A stretch of DNA of 64,000 bases from Streptomyces xiamenensis (GTDB lineage Bacteria; Actinomycetota; Actinomycetes; Streptomycetales; Streptomycetaceae), in contig NZ_CP009922.3 of assembly GCF_000993785.3 (NCBI RefSeq), positions 5,580,001 to 5,644,000 of the forward strand, written 5' to 3'. Both the position numbers and the translations under genes were made by a program. Shown here piece after piece: positions 10,091 to 18,936 of this stretch. The notes under the pieces are model-generated. The model saw only the letters and a program-made list of their open reading frames with translations, made no database searches and was not told the DNA's origin. Position 1 is the stretch's first letter, and every line of letters starts with the position of its first letter.

Positions 10091-11419
10091 TCACGACGCG
10101 GGCTGTTTCCCCCGGCCGGTGTCCCCGCCGGCGGCGGCGCCCAGCCGCAGCACGGTGCGCAGCAGCACATCGGCCCCGCGCACCAGCGCCTCGGGCGGGG
10201 TGTCCTCGGCCGGGGCGTGCGAGATGCCGTCGCTGCTCGGTACGAAGATCATGCCGATGGGGGCGAGGGACGCCACGATCTGCGCGTCGTGGCCGGCCCC
10301 GCTGGGCAGCGACAGCTGGGCGAGCCCCAGCGCGTCGGCGGCCTCCGCGATCGCCCTGCGCAGCACCGGATCCGTGGCCACCGGAGCCGAACCGCTGGAG
10401 CGGACACAGCGCACGGAGCAGCCGGTACGCCGCTCCACCTCCGCGCACACCTCCCGCACCGCCGCCTCCCCGGCGGCCAGCCGCGCCGGGTCGATGTCCC
10501 GCACCTCGGCCGTCAGCCGTGCCGTGCCGGGCACGGTGTTCGTCACATTGGGCCCGGTCCGCAGGAAGCCGACCGTGGCCGTCGTACAGATCTTGTCCGC
10601 GGCGATCCGCCGCACGCCCAGCACCAGTTCGGCGGCGGCCACCAGTGCGTCGCGGCGCGCGTCCATGGGGGTGGTGCCCGCGTGCTGGGCCTGCCCCGTG
10701 ACCTCGATGTCCACGATGACGCGGCCCACGATGCCCTCCACCACTCCGATGGGGATCCCGGCCCGTTCCAGCACCGGACCCTGTTCGATGTGGAGTTCCA
10801 GGTACGCGGCGATGCTGCCGGCGGGCCACGCCGCCTCGGCGAGGCGGTCGGGATCCCCGCCGTACTCGGCCAGGTACTCGCGCGCGCCGCGCCCCGAACG
10901 GTCCGTGGCGGACAGCCCGTCGGCCAGTTGTCCGCACACCGCCCGCGAGCCGAAGAACGGCAACTGCACGAGCGCGCCCTCCTCGTTGGAGAAGGCCACG
11001 GCGACCGGATCGAAAGGCAGCCGGGTGCCGGTGGCGTGCAGGACCCGCAGCACCTCGATCGCCGCCACCACCCCGTAGGCGCCGTCCAGCCGGCCGCCCT
11101 GCACCACCGTGTCCGCGTGCGAGCCGATGAGCAGGACGGGGCCCCTCGCGGGCCGGGGCAGCCGCAGGAACAGATTGCCCGCCGGGTCGGTGCTCGGCAC
11201 CAGACCGGCCGCGTGGCCCACCCCGGCCAGCCAGTTCCGCGCCTGCTGCTCCAGGGGCCCCAGGCCGAGCCGGGTCACGCCGCCGCCGGGGTCCGCGCCG
11301 ATCTCACCCAGCCGGTCGAGGATCTGGAGGAGCCGGACGCCGTCCACGCGCGGCGCGGGCGGGCCGGCGGGGGAGGGGTCGCGTTCCGTGGTGTCTCCGG
11401 GCGAGCCGAACTGGGTCAC
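10091..11419 (-). CDS. M20-family hydantoinase/carbamoylase amidase (AllC/N-carbamoyl-L-amino-acid hydrolase type)
   Basis: This 442-residue cytoplasmic metallohydrolase probably cleaves N-carbamoyl amino acids, ureidoglycolate or allantoate. The binuclear metal ligands are visible: GSHADTV with the following Asp in GGRLDGAYG, the Glu pair in FSNEEGA, the His in LELHIEQGPVLE and the His near the C-terminus in SGAGHDAQ. The dimerisation-domain motif TGQAQHAGTTPM is also present. Length fits the family (410-440). The GTG at 11419 is preceded by GGAGGAG about 3-4 bases away; an upstream in-frame extension to 11539 has no homology features. Substrate cannot be settled from sequence, and no other purine-catabolic gene adjoins it. 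Confidence 0.88.
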   Translation of the reverse strand: MTQFGSPGDTTERDPSPAGPPAPRVDGVRLLQILDRLGEIGADPGGGVTRLGLGPLEQQARNWLAGVGHAAGLVPSTDPAGNLFLRLPRPARGPVLLIGSHADTVVQGGRLDGAYGVVAAIEVLRVLHATGTRLPFDPVAVAFSNEEGALVQLPFFGSRAVCGQLADGLSATDRSGRGAREYLAEYGGDPDRLAEAAWPAGSIAAYLELHIEQGPVLERAGIPIGVVEGIVGRVIVDIEVTGQAQHAGTTPMDARRDALVAAAELVLGVRRIAADKICTTATVGFLRTGPNVTNTVPGTARLTAEVRDIDPARLAAGEAAVREVCAEVERRTGCSVRCVRSSGSAPVATDPVLRRAIAEAADALGLAQLSLPSGAGHDAQIVASLAPIGMIFVPSSDGISHAPAEDTPPEALVRGADVLLRTVLRLGAAAGGDTGRGKQPAS

Positions 11420-11563
11420 GTCTCCTCCAGCCGGGCGATGCCCGGTGCTCGCCGGTATCTGCTGGGGATGAATGCCACCACATACGGCTATTCCTGGGTT
11501 ATCGAAACGCAATCCATGAGCTCCGCACGACATCCGCACATCGGGTGCCGCGCCACCCGCCGG

Positions 11564-12286
11564 TCACGAACCGGCGCGCCCGGCCGCCGGCTCTCCGCCC
11601 GCCGCGCACCCGATCCAGGCCAGCACGGCGTCGGCGTCGAAGGTGTCCTGCCCGCCCGGGAAGCACAATCCGGCGCCCGCGAACACCGCCTCGTCCGCCG
11701 CCCGCAGCACCGAGGGCACCGCGACGCACCGCATCCCGGCGCGCAGCGCCGCGGTCACCCCGGGGGCCGCGTCCTCCACCACCACGCACCGCTCGGGCGG
11801 TACCCCCAGCCGCCGCGCCGCCGCCTCGAACACATCCGGTTCCGGTTTGCCGCGCGGCACTTCCTCGGCAGAGACCCGTACCGGCAGCAGTGCACCCACC
11901 GCACTGCCCGTCAGCGCCGCGTCGATCGCCTCACGGGTCGATCCGGAGGCCACCGCCATGGGCAGCCCCGCCGTGTGCGCCAGCTCCACCAGCCGCGCCA
12001 TCCCCGGGAAGACCTCGATACGGCCCCGGATCAGCTCCAGGTAGCAGCGGTCCTGCTCCGCCAGCAACTCCTGGGCGGGCGCGGCGATGCCGTACTCCGC
12101 CCGCTGGGCGATCAGCGCGTCCAGCGCGCCGACGCCGATGTAGCTTGTGTACCGTTCCCAGCTGAAATCACACACGCCGTGCCCGGCCAGTACGCGGCGG
12201 TTCGCCTCGTAGTAGTGCGGCTCACTGTTCACCAGTGTGCCGTCGAGGTCGAACACCAGGGCAGCGGCCGGCAGCACGGTCGTCAT
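11564..12286 (-). CDS. HAD-superfamily phosphatase, beta-phosphoglucomutase/phosphoglycolate phosphatase type
   Basis: The 240-residue protein carries the HAD motifs in order: motif I FDLDGTLVNSE (nucleophile Asp near residue 12), motif II ASGS, motif III Lys in RGKPEPDVF and motif IV VVEDAAPGV. The cap sits between motifs I and II (subfamily IA). It is probably a small-molecule phosphatase or phosphosugar mutase acting in the cytosol. The ATG at 12286 gives MTTVLPAAALVFDLDGT; its upstream sequence lacks a strong Shine-Dalgarno. It lies 58 bases downstream of the CbiX-like gene on the same strand and may be co-transcribed with it. Confidence 0.88.
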   Translation of the reverse strand: MTTVLPAAALVFDLDGTLVNSEPHYYEANRRVLAGHGVCDFSWERYTSYIGVGALDALIAQRAEYGIAAPAQELLAEQDRCYLELIRGRIEVFPGMARLVELAHTAGLPMAVASGSTREAIDAALTGSAVGALLPVRVSAEEVPRGKPEPDVFEAAARRLGVPPERCVVVEDAAPGVTAALRAGMRCVAVPSVLRAADEAVFAGAGLCFPGGQDTFDADAVLAWIGCAAGGEPAAGRAGS

Positions 12287-12344
12287 GCGGCCAGTGTGAC
12301 AGCCGCGCCCCCGCTCGGGAACGACGCCGCCGGGCGGGCCGGGG

Positions 12345-13235
12345 TCACAGCGCCGAGGCCCCCTGCGCGTCGCGCAGCGGAATGCCCAGCTTGGTGGTGT
12401 ACGCCGACAGCACCAGCCTGCCGATCGCCGGGTAGGAGCCCAGCGGTTCGGCCATCGCACAGCCCGCCTCGTCGGCCGCCGCGGCCAGCAGGCCGTCCGG
12501 CACCTCGGGCCCGATCAGGCACGGGGCCAGCGCCAGTTGCTGCGAACCCGCCTCGATCAGCTGGGCCGCCACGTCCGCGACCGAACCCGCCTCGTCCAGC
12601 GCCGCCGCCAGGACCGGCACCGCCAGCCGCGCCGACAACAGCATCCCGGTGATCCCGGCCGCCTGCACGGCCTCCTCGCCGCCCACGGTGGCCAGGATGA
12701 TCCCGTCCGCCGCGGTCGCCACGGTGAACAGCCGGGCCCGGTCCGCGCGCGCCAGATCGGCCTCGGACAGCCGTACGTGCACCCCCTCGGCCAGCAGCGG
12801 GTGCGGCCCCAGGACGTCCGTCAGCTCCGCGCCCGAACCGCTGCTGAGCACCGCCTGCCGGATCCCGCGCAGCTGGGCACTGTCGGGGCCTGCCAGCAGC
12901 GGGACGACCACGGCCGCGGGCTGCTGATCGGCGTCGTCGCGCTCGGCCGCCACCCCCGCGAGCACCTGGCGCAGCGACGGGAACTCCTCGTCACCGTCGT
13001 GGCTCTCGGCGAAACCCACCCGGGCGTCGAGCCCGGGCAGCTCGGAGCGGGCGATGCTGGTCACTTCCTCGGCGATGCCACGGCTGACCGCCGACGGGGT
13101 ACCGGGAACGGCAAGCACCAGCACCGGCGCGCCCTCGGGCGCGCTGACGGGCTCCGGACGGCGGTGGCGTCCGGGCTGGCGTGGTCTCGGCATTCGTACG
13201 GGCAGGCCGGTCCCGTGCCCAGTGGGGGAGCTCAT
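12345..13235 (-). CDS. CbiX/sirohydrochlorin-chelatase-like protein
   Basis: The 296-residue protein has two repeated halves typical of the CbiX/CbiK chelatase fold: an N-terminal half with VLVLAVPGTPSA and VVVPLLAGPDSA, and a second half with GIILATVGGEEA and LALAPCLIGPEVPDG. In related actinobacterial proteins the family inserts metal into sirohydrochlorin. Here the canonical histidine of the HGS motif near the start is replaced (VPGTPS), so activity is uncertain and a non-catalytic role is possible. No sirohaem or cobalamin gene is adjacent. The ATG at 13235 has no clear ribosome binding site. The N-terminal 30 residues are basic and proline-rich and may be overextended. Confidence 0.72.
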   Translation of the reverse strand: MSSPTGHGTGLPVRMPRPRQPGRHRRPEPVSAPEGAPVLVLAVPGTPSAVSRGIAEEVTSIARSELPGLDARVGFAESHDGDEEFPSLRQVLAGVAAERDDADQQPAAVVVPLLAGPDSAQLRGIRQAVLSSGSGAELTDVLGPHPLLAEGVHVRLSEADLARADRARLFTVATAADGIILATVGGEEAVQAAGITGMLLSARLAVPVLAAALDEAGSVADVAAQLIEAGSQQLALAPCLIGPEVPDGLLAAAADEAGCAMAEPLGSYPAIGRLVLSAYTTKLGIPLRDAQGASAL

Positions 13236-13332
13236 GTCGCCGCATGTTAATGCCTTGATGTGGTTGGCTGTTCGGCCGGGGCCTCCCCCTCGGGGTTTGT
13301 CCGGAAAAATCCCGCGCCTGCGTGTGACCCGG

Positions 13333-14310
13333 TCAACCCAGCTCCAACAGCCCCCGATCGGGCGGCAGCCGCAGCCCGCCGGCCGCGATCCGGCCCGCGA
13401 TCAGCAGTGCCCCGGCCAGCGGATCACCCGTGGAGCGGGTCACCGCGGCACCCGGGAGCAGCCGCCCGAGCTCGGCGCGCACCGGCCCCAGCAGCGGATC
13501 GCCCATCCGGAACAGCCCGCCGGTCAGTGCCACCTCGCCGCCTGCGGGCGCGACCGCCGCCGCCGATCGCGCGATCTCCAGGGCCGCCGCCGTCAGGATC
13601 CCCGCCGCCACCTCGTCGTTACCGGCACAGGCGGCCACCTCGGGAGCGAAGGACGCCAGCACGGCCGCCCGGTCACTGCGCGGATACACCACCCCCGGCA
13701 GCCCGCCGGCCGGCCCGAACATCAGCTCCGCGCGCTCCAGCAGCGCGGACGAACCGCCGGTCCGTCCGTCGTACGCCCGCAGCGCCGCCGCCAGCCCGCG
13801 CTGCCCGATCCACGCCCCGCTGCCGCTGTCGCCCAGCAGATGGCCCCAGCCGTCCGCCCGCCGCCAGCGCCCGCCGTCCATGCCCAGCGCGATCATCCCG
13901 GTGCCGGCCGCCACCACCGCGCCCGGCCGTTCGCCCAGCGCCCCCGCGTAACCGGTGACCGCGTCCGCCGCCAGCGCCCAGCGCCGCACCCCGAACTCCC
14001 GCCCCAGGGCCGCCGGCAGCCGTTCCCGCAGCTGCGCGCCGAGGGTGGCCATCCCGGCCGCGCCCACGCACACGGCCGTGACCCGCGCCGCCGCCCCCGC
14101 CCGCGCCAGCAGGCTCCCGGCGGCCGGCAGCACCCGTTCCAGCAACTGCTCCGCGTCGATCCCCGCGCCGCCGGTCCGCACCGGCCCGTCGGTGACCGTC
14201 TCCCATCCCGGCTCCACCGCGCCGGAGCCGGTCACCCCGGCCAGCGCGATCCGCAGCCCGGAACCGCCCGAATCCACCCCCAGCACCCAGCCCCCGGCGG
14301 GGCCGCTCAC
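13333..14310 (-). CDS. BadF/BadG-type ATPase, N-acetylglucosamine-kinase-like
   Basis: This 325-residue member of the ASKHA ATPase fold shows the phosphate-1 motif LGVDSGGSGLRIAL, the central VCVGAAGM, phosphate-2 VVAAGTGMIALG and the characteristic GWGHLLGDSGSGAWIG found in eukaryotic-type GlcNAc kinases. It probably phosphorylates N-acetylglucosamine or another amino sugar. The GTG start at 14310 overlaps the TGA stop of the uracil-DNA glycosylase gene (GTGA), so translation is likely coupled. A longer in-frame reading to 14484 would run through the glycosylase gene and was rejected. Sugar specificity is inferred from the family only. Confidence 0.85.
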   Translation of the reverse strand: MSGPAGGWVLGVDSGGSGLRIALAGVTGSGAVEPGWETVTDGPVRTGGAGIDAEQLLERVLPAAGSLLARAGAAARVTAVCVGAAGMATLGAQLRERLPAALGREFGVRRWALAADAVTGYAGALGERPGAVVAAGTGMIALGMDGGRWRRADGWGHLLGDSGSGAWIGQRGLAAALRAYDGRTGGSSALLERAELMFGPAGGLPGVVYPRSDRAAVLASFAPEVAACAGNDEVAAGILTAAALEIARSAAAVAPAGGEVALTGGLFRMGDPLLGPVRAELGRLLPGAAVTRSTGDPLAGALLIAGRIAAGGLRLPPDRGLLELG

Positions 14311-14984
14311 GGCAGCGTCCAGTCCACCGGCGCGGCGCCCTGCTCGGCCAGCAGCGCGTTGGCCCGGCTGAACGGCCGGGAGTTGAAGAAGCCGCGGTCC
14401 GCCGACATGGGGGAGGGGTGCGCCGATTCCACGCTGGGCACCTGGCCCAGCAGCGGGCGCAGATTGCGGGCGTCGCGGCCCCACAGGATCGCCACCAGCG
14501 GCGTGCCGCGCGCCACCAGCGCCCGGATGGCCTGTTCGGTGACCTCCTCCCAGCCCTTGCCGCGGTGGGAGGCGGGGGTGCGCGGCGCCACGGTCAGCGA
14601 CCGGTTGAGCAGCAGCACCCCCTGCCGGGTCCAGGGGGTGAGATCACCGTTGGAGGGGCGGGGCAGCCCCAGGTCGGTGTGCAGTTCCCGGAAGATGTTC
14701 TCCAGGCTGCCGGGCAGCGGCCGCACCTCGGGCGCCACCGAGAAGCTGTGCCCCACGGCGTGCCCCGGGGTGGGGTACGGGTCTTGCCCCATGATCAGCA
14801 CCCGCACCTCGTCGAAGGGCTGGGTGAAGGCCCGCAGGACGTGCTGCCCGGCGGGCAGGTACGTCCGCCCCTGGGCGATCTCCGCGCGCAGGAAATCGCC
14901 CATCGCGGCGATCCGGTCCGCCACCGGGTCCAGGGCCTTGGCCCAGCCCGCTTCCACAATCTCATTCAACGGTCGTGCTGCCAC
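14307..14984 (-). CDS. ung: uracil-DNA glycosylase, family 1
   Basis: Uracil-DNA glycosylase removes uracil from DNA in base-excision repair. The 225-residue protein contains the water-activating motif GQDPYPTPGHAVGHSFSV, the uracil-binding stretch VLLLNRSLTV, LVAILWGRDA, and the HPSPMSADRGFF DNA-intercalation loop. Length matches family 1 enzymes. The start is a GTG at 14984 (MAARPLNEIVEAGW); the upstream GGGTAAC is a weak ribosome binding site. It is followed with overlap by the GlcNAc-type kinase. Confidence 0.96.
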   Translation of the reverse strand: MAARPLNEIVEAGWAKALDPVADRIAAMGDFLRAEIAQGRTYLPAGQHVLRAFTQPFDEVRVLIMGQDPYPTPGHAVGHSFSVAPEVRPLPGSLENIFRELHTDLGLPRPSNGDLTPWTRQGVLLLNRSLTVAPRTPASHRGKGWEEVTEQAIRALVARGTPLVAILWGRDARNLRPLLGQVPSVESAHPSPMSADRGFFNSRPFSRANALLAEQGAAPVDWTLP

Positions 14985-15060
14985 GGTCCGTTACCCTACT
15001 GTCCGGGACCGACACCGCGCGCCATGCCCGAAGCGTCCCGTACGTCCGTACGGGCGGCGC

Positions 15061-16143
15061 TCACACCGCCCGCTGGTACTGCGGCGGCACCCCGTGGTGG
15101 CTCACGCCCAGGTCACGGGCGGCGCGGTGCGGCCAGTACGGGTCGCGCAGCAGCTCGCGGCCCAGCAGGACGGCGTCGGCCTCGCCGTTGCGCAGGATCT
15201 TCTCGGCCTGCTCCGGTTCGGTGATCAGGCCCACCGCCGCCACCGGCAGGTCCGTTTCGGCCTTGACCCGGGCCGCGAACGGCACCTGGTAGCCGGGTCC
15301 GGTGGGGATCCGTACCCCGGGGGCGTTGCCGCCGCTGGAGACGTCCAGCAGATCCACCCCGTGCTCGCGCAGCAGCGTGGCGAAACGCACCGTGTCCTCC
15401 GCCTCCCAGCCGCCCTCGGGGAGCCAGTCGGTGGCCGAGATCCGGAAGAACACCGGCAGGTCCTGGGGCCACACCGCGCGCACCGCGTCCACCACCTCCA
15501 GGGCGAACCGGGTGCGCCCGGCGAAGTCGCCGCCGTACGCGTCGGTGCGGTGGTTGCTGAACGGGGACAGGAACTCGCCGAGCAGATAGCCGTGCGCGCC
15601 GTGCACCTCCACGACCTCGAAGCCGGCCCTCAGCGCGCGCCGGGCCGTGTCGGCGAACTGGCCCGTGATCTCGTGGATCCGCGCGGTGCTCAGCTCGGTG
15701 GGCACCGGGTGGTGCTCGTCGAAGGCGAGCGGGGACGGGCCGACCGGCTGCCAGCCGCCCCGCTCCGGGCTCAGCGGCCGGCCGCCGAGCCAGGGCCGGT
15801 CGGTGCCGGCTTTCCGCCCGGCGTGGGCGATCTGGATCCCGGGGACGGATCCCCGCTCCTTGATGAACGCGGTCAGCGGGCGCAGCGCCGCCTCCTGCCG
15901 GTCGTTCCACAGCCCCAGGTCGGCCGGGCTGATGCGGCCCTGCGGGCTGACCCCGGTGGCCTCCAGCAGGACGAGCCCGGCGCCGCCGGCCGCCCGGGCG
16001 CCGTAGTGCACCAGGTGCCAGTCGCGCACGGCTCCGGTGTCGGGTCCGGAGTCCGGGGCGGAGTACTGGCACATCGGGGCCATCCAGACCCGGTTGGGCA
16101 GGGTCAGCGACCGCAGGGTGAAGGGCTCGAACAGGGGACTCAC
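15061..16143 (-). CDS. NADH:flavin oxidoreductase, Old Yellow Enzyme family (YqjM type)
   Basis: This is a 360-residue FMN-dependent ene-reductase that reduces activated C=C bonds with NAD(P)H. YqjM-class signatures are clear: MAPMCQYSA with the redox-sensing Cys, HAGRKAG, VEVHGAHGYLL, FSNHRTDAYGG and the FMN phosphate region AVGLITEPEQAEKIL. The GTG at 16143 has AGGAG 8 bases upstream. It is divergent from the ArsR-type regulator at 16245; the shared 101-base gap with repeated motifs suggests the regulator controls both genes. Confidence 0.95.
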   Translation of the reverse strand: MSPLFEPFTLRSLTLPNRVWMAPMCQYSAPDSGPDTGAVRDWHLVHYGARAAGGAGLVLLEATGVSPQGRISPADLGLWNDRQEAALRPLTAFIKERGSVPGIQIAHAGRKAGTDRPWLGGRPLSPERGGWQPVGPSPLAFDEHHPVPTELSTARIHEITGQFADTARRALRAGFEVVEVHGAHGYLLGEFLSPFSNHRTDAYGGDFAGRTRFALEVVDAVRAVWPQDLPVFFRISATDWLPEGGWEAEDTVRFATLLREHGVDLLDVSSGGNAPGVRIPTGPGYQVPFAARVKAETDLPVAAVGLITEPEQAEKILRNGEADAVLLGRELLRDPYWPHRAARDLGVSHHGVPPQYQRAV

Positions 16144-16199
16144 GGCAGGCTCCTCGCGGGGGCTCGGGCAGGGGGAAACGGTGGTACGGCAGCCATCGT

Positions 16200-16238
16200 A
16201 GTACGACGCTCATCAAAGTACGACGTCCCTCGTATGAT
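16200..16238 (+). promoter_or_regulatory. divergent promoter/operator with AGTACGACG repeats
   Basis: AGTACGACG occurs twice, at 16200-16208 and 16217-16225, a spacing of 17 bases. A -10-like TATGAT follows at 16233-16238, only 6 bases before the ATG of the ArsR-type gene, so its transcript may be nearly leaderless. The repeats are the obvious candidate for regulator binding between the two divergent genes. Confidence 0.5.
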
Positions 16239-16244
16239 GGACGC

Positions 16245-16607
16245 ATGAACCCCTCCTCCCCCGCGCCCGTCACCGTCGCCGGCCGCACCCTGGACCACCC
16301 GGACCGCGAACGGATCCGCCTCGATCAGGTGCTCCAGGCGCTGGCCGACCCGCTGCGGCTGTCCGTGCTGCGCCGGCTCGCCGCCGCCGGTCCCGGCGCG
16401 GAGCTGTCCTGCTCGGACTTCGACCTGCCGGTGAGCAAGTCGACCAGCACCCATCACTTCCGGGTGCTGCGTGAGGCGGGGCTGATCGCGCAGACGTACC
16501 GGGGCACCGCGAAGATGAACGCCTTGCGCGGCGCCGACCTGGAGCAGCTGTTCCCCGGCCTGCTGGACGCCGTCCTGGCCGCGGCGGCGCGCGAACGCGC
16601 CCGTTAG
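16245..16607 (+). CDS. ArsR-family winged-helix regulator
   Basis: The 120-residue protein has the ArsR-type winged helix: VLQALADPLRLSVLRRLAAA, a recognition helix in VSKSTSTHHFRVLREAGLI and a wing at TYRGTAKMNALR. No metal-binding CxC pair is seen, so a metal is probably not its ligand. It most likely represses the divergent Old Yellow Enzyme gene and itself. Its TAG stop (16605-16607) interlocks with the TAA stop of the convergent DUF305 gene (16604-16606). Confidence 0.92.
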   Translation: MNPSSPAPVTVAGRTLDHPDRERIRLDQVLQALADPLRLSVLRRLAAAGPGAELSCSDFDLPVSKSTSTHHFRVLREAGLIAQTYRGTAKMNALRGADLEQLFPGLLDAVLAAAARERAR

Positions 16608-17296
16608 CGCAGCGCCTCCATCCGGGCGATCTCCACCCGCTGCGATGCGCCGATCTCGGCGGCCAGCTCCAGTGCCGCCCCGTCGTTGCCCTGCGCGGAG
16701 ACGTCCGCCGCCATGGTCACCGCACCCTCGTGGTGAGTGATCATCAGCTCCAGGAACAGCGCGTCGAACTCCGCGCCGCGCGCGGCGCGCAGCCGCTCCA
16801 TGTCCGCCTCGCTCGCCATCCCCGGCATGTCCGCGCCGTGTTCCCCGTGCCCGTGCCGGGCCTCGTCCCCGGCCCCCTCGCCGGCGGCGTTGCGCAGCAG
16901 CCAGGCGCGCATGATCTCGATCTCCGGGCCCTGGGTCGCCGCGATCCGGCCGGCGATCCCGCGTACCGAGGCATGGTCGGCGAACTCCTCGGCCAGATCG
17001 GTCATCTCGATGGCCTGTTCGTGATGGTCGATCATCATGGTCATGAAGGCGTGATCGGCGGCGTTCGGGGCCGTGCCCTCCTCGGCCGCCTCGCGGGCCT
17101 CCTGCGGGGAGATGGTCCGCGCCTCCTCGCCCGGCCGGCCCGGCGCGATCACCGACGCCTCGTCGGCGCGCCCGGTGTCCCCGGCGGCCGCCTCGCCGCC
17201 GGTGCAGCCGGTGAGCGCCGCCGCGGCGAGCGCGGCGATCAGGGATACGGCCGTCGCGGCACCCGTGACAGAGCGGCGGGAGCGAAGAGTTGACAC
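16604..17296 (-). CDS. DUF305 lipoprotein, putative metal-binding
   Basis: This 230-residue exported lipoprotein has a basic N-terminus, a hydrophobic stretch (VTGAATAVSLIAALAAAAL) and the lipobox LTGC near residue 30. The mature part carries the two DUF305 His motifs, MMIDHHEQAIEM and LMITHHEGAVTM, with Met/His-rich sequence between them (HGHGEHGADMPGM). DUF305 proteins are ferritin-like helical bundles often linked with copper. The GTG at 17296 follows AGGAGG by 5 bases. It is divergent from the LVIVD-repeat gene, an arrangement that suggests a shared extracytoplasmic role. I found no copper-sensing regulator nearby. Confidence 0.92.
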   Translation of the reverse strand: MSTLRSRRSVTGAATAVSLIAALAAAALTGCTGGEAAAGDTGRADEASVIAPGRPGEEARTISPQEAREAAEEGTAPNAADHAFMTMMIDHHEQAIEMTDLAEEFADHASVRGIAGRIAATQGPEIEIMRAWLLRNAAGEGAGDEARHGHGEHGADMPGMASEADMERLRAARGAEFDALFLELMITHHEGAVTMAADVSAQGNDGAALELAAEIGASQRVEIARMEALR

Positions 17297-17451
17297 AGAG
17301 TCCTCCTGATGCGCGAGTGCATCATCAGCCAATACGGAAAGATGAATGATCTGTTTCCCATATTGATCTGTACATGCACGTCGGGATACTGATGACATCC
17401 GTGAACCGGTCAACCCCACGTAACACCGGAACGGATCCCGGGAGGATTCCA

Positions 17452-18930
17452 GTGACATCGTTGCACAGACCCCGCGTGCGACGCAGGCGGCTCGGAGTGA
17501 CCATGGCGGCCCTCGCGGGCCTGCTGGCCACCTATGCCCTCAGCGGAACAGCCCTCGCCACCCCCGACGCGGGCGACGACGCCCCCGAGACGTCGCAGGA
17601 GATCACCGCCGACCAGTCCCCGCGCCTGGAATCGGCGGGCAGCACCGGCGAGATACCCGGCCTGGGCGAGATCGTCCACACCCCCAACGTCACCCACGTG
17701 GCCAACGTCCCCAAGAACGCCCTGCAGTCCACCAACTCGGACATCTCGTTCCAGGGCAACTACGCCTACGCCGGCAACTACAACGGCTTCGTCATCCACG
17801 ACATCTCCCGCCCCAGCAAGCCGAAGATCGTCGCCGAAGTGCTGTGTCCCGGCGGCCAGGGCGACATCTCCGTCAGCGGCGACCTGCTCTTCCTGTCCGT
17901 CGACTCCTCGCGCAGCGACGACTCCTGCAACAGCGTCTCCCAGTCGGCGACCATCAAGGATTCCTGGGAAGGCATCCGGATCTTCGACATCAGCGACAAG
18001 CGCAACCCCAAGTACGTCTCCGCCGTGGAGACGTACTGCGGTTCGCACACCAACACGCTGGTGCCGGACGGCAAGAACGTCTACCTCTACATCTCCTCCT
18101 ACTACCCCGACGCCTCCTTCCCCGACTGCCAGCCGCCGCACGACGGCATCTCCATCGTGAAGGTGCCCCGCAACGCCCCCGAGCGCGCCGAGGTCTCCAG
18201 CTTCGAAGTGCTCTTCCCCGACGGCGGCTTCCCCGGCAGCGACCGCGGCTCGGCCACCACGGGCTGCCACGACATCACCGTCTACCCGCGGCTGAAGATC
18301 GCCGCCGGCGCCTGCATGGGTGACGGCATCCTCATGGACATCTCCAAGCCCGCCAAGCCGCGCGTCATCGACCGGGTCCAGGACGCCGAGCGCTTCGCCT
18401 TCTGGCACTCCGCCACCTTCAGCCAGGACGGCAAGAAGGTCGTCTTCACCGACGAACTGGGCGGCGGCGGCGCGGCCACCTGCAACGCCCGCATCGGCGA
18501 CGAGTACGGCGCCAACGGCATCTACCACATCACCGGCAAGGGCGACCGGCGGCGCCTGGAGTTCCAGAGCTACTTCAAGATCCCGCGCTACCAGTCCGAC
18601 ACCGAGAACTGCGTCGCCCACAACGGCTCGCTCATCCCGGTCCGGGGCCGCGACATCATGGTGCAGTCCTGGTACCAGGGCGGCGTGTCCATCTGGGAGT
18701 TCACCGACTCCGGCAACCCGCACGAGATCGGCTACTTCGACCGCGGGCCGCAGAGCAACGACACCCTGACCTTCGGCGGTTCCTGGTCCGCCTACTACTA
18801 CAACGGCTACATCTACTCCAACGATCAGATGGGCCTGGACGTTCTGCGCATCGACGACCCGCGCACCAACGGCGCGCGCGGCGTCAAGCTCACCGAGCTC
18901 AACGCCCAGACCCAGCCCAGCTACTGGTGA
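17452..18930 (+). CDS. secreted LVIVD-repeat beta-propeller protein
   Basis: This 492-residue exported protein has an arginine-rich N-terminus (RPRVRRRRLG), a hydrophobic segment and an ALA cleavage region near residue 40, consistent with Sec or possibly Tat export. The mature protein has propeller-like repeats of the LVIVD type: GFVIHDISRPSKPKIV, GIRIFDISDKRNPKYV, GILMDISKPAKPRVI and VSIWEFTDSGNPHEI. The GTG at 17452 has GGAGG 6 bases upstream; an upstream ATG at 17374 would add a segment without signal-peptide character. Its function is not established. It faces the DUF305 gene across a 155-base promoter region. Confidence 0.9.
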   Translation: MTSLHRPRVRRRRLGVTMAALAGLLATYALSGTALATPDAGDDAPETSQEITADQSPRLESAGSTGEIPGLGEIVHTPNVTHVANVPKNALQSTNSDISFQGNYAYAGNYNGFVIHDISRPSKPKIVAEVLCPGGQGDISVSGDLLFLSVDSSRSDDSCNSVSQSATIKDSWEGIRIFDISDKRNPKYVSAVETYCGSHTNTLVPDGKNVYLYISSYYPDASFPDCQPPHDGISIVKVPRNAPERAEVSSFEVLFPDGGFPGSDRGSATTGCHDITVYPRLKIAAGACMGDGILMDISKPAKPRVIDRVQDAERFAFWHSATFSQDGKKVVFTDELGGGGAATCNARIGDEYGANGIYHITGKGDRRRLEFQSYFKIPRYQSDTENCVAHNGSLIPVRGRDIMVQSWYQGGVSIWEFTDSGNPHEIGYFDRGPQSNDTLTFGGSWSAYYYNGYIYSNDQMGLDVLRIDDPRTNGARGVKLTELNAQTQPSYW

Positions 18931-18936
18931 GCACCG

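Noticed and set aside
17410..18723. A 437-residue minus-strand frame
   Set aside because: Mirror of the LVIVD gene; composition is Gly/Val/Asp-rich without motifs.
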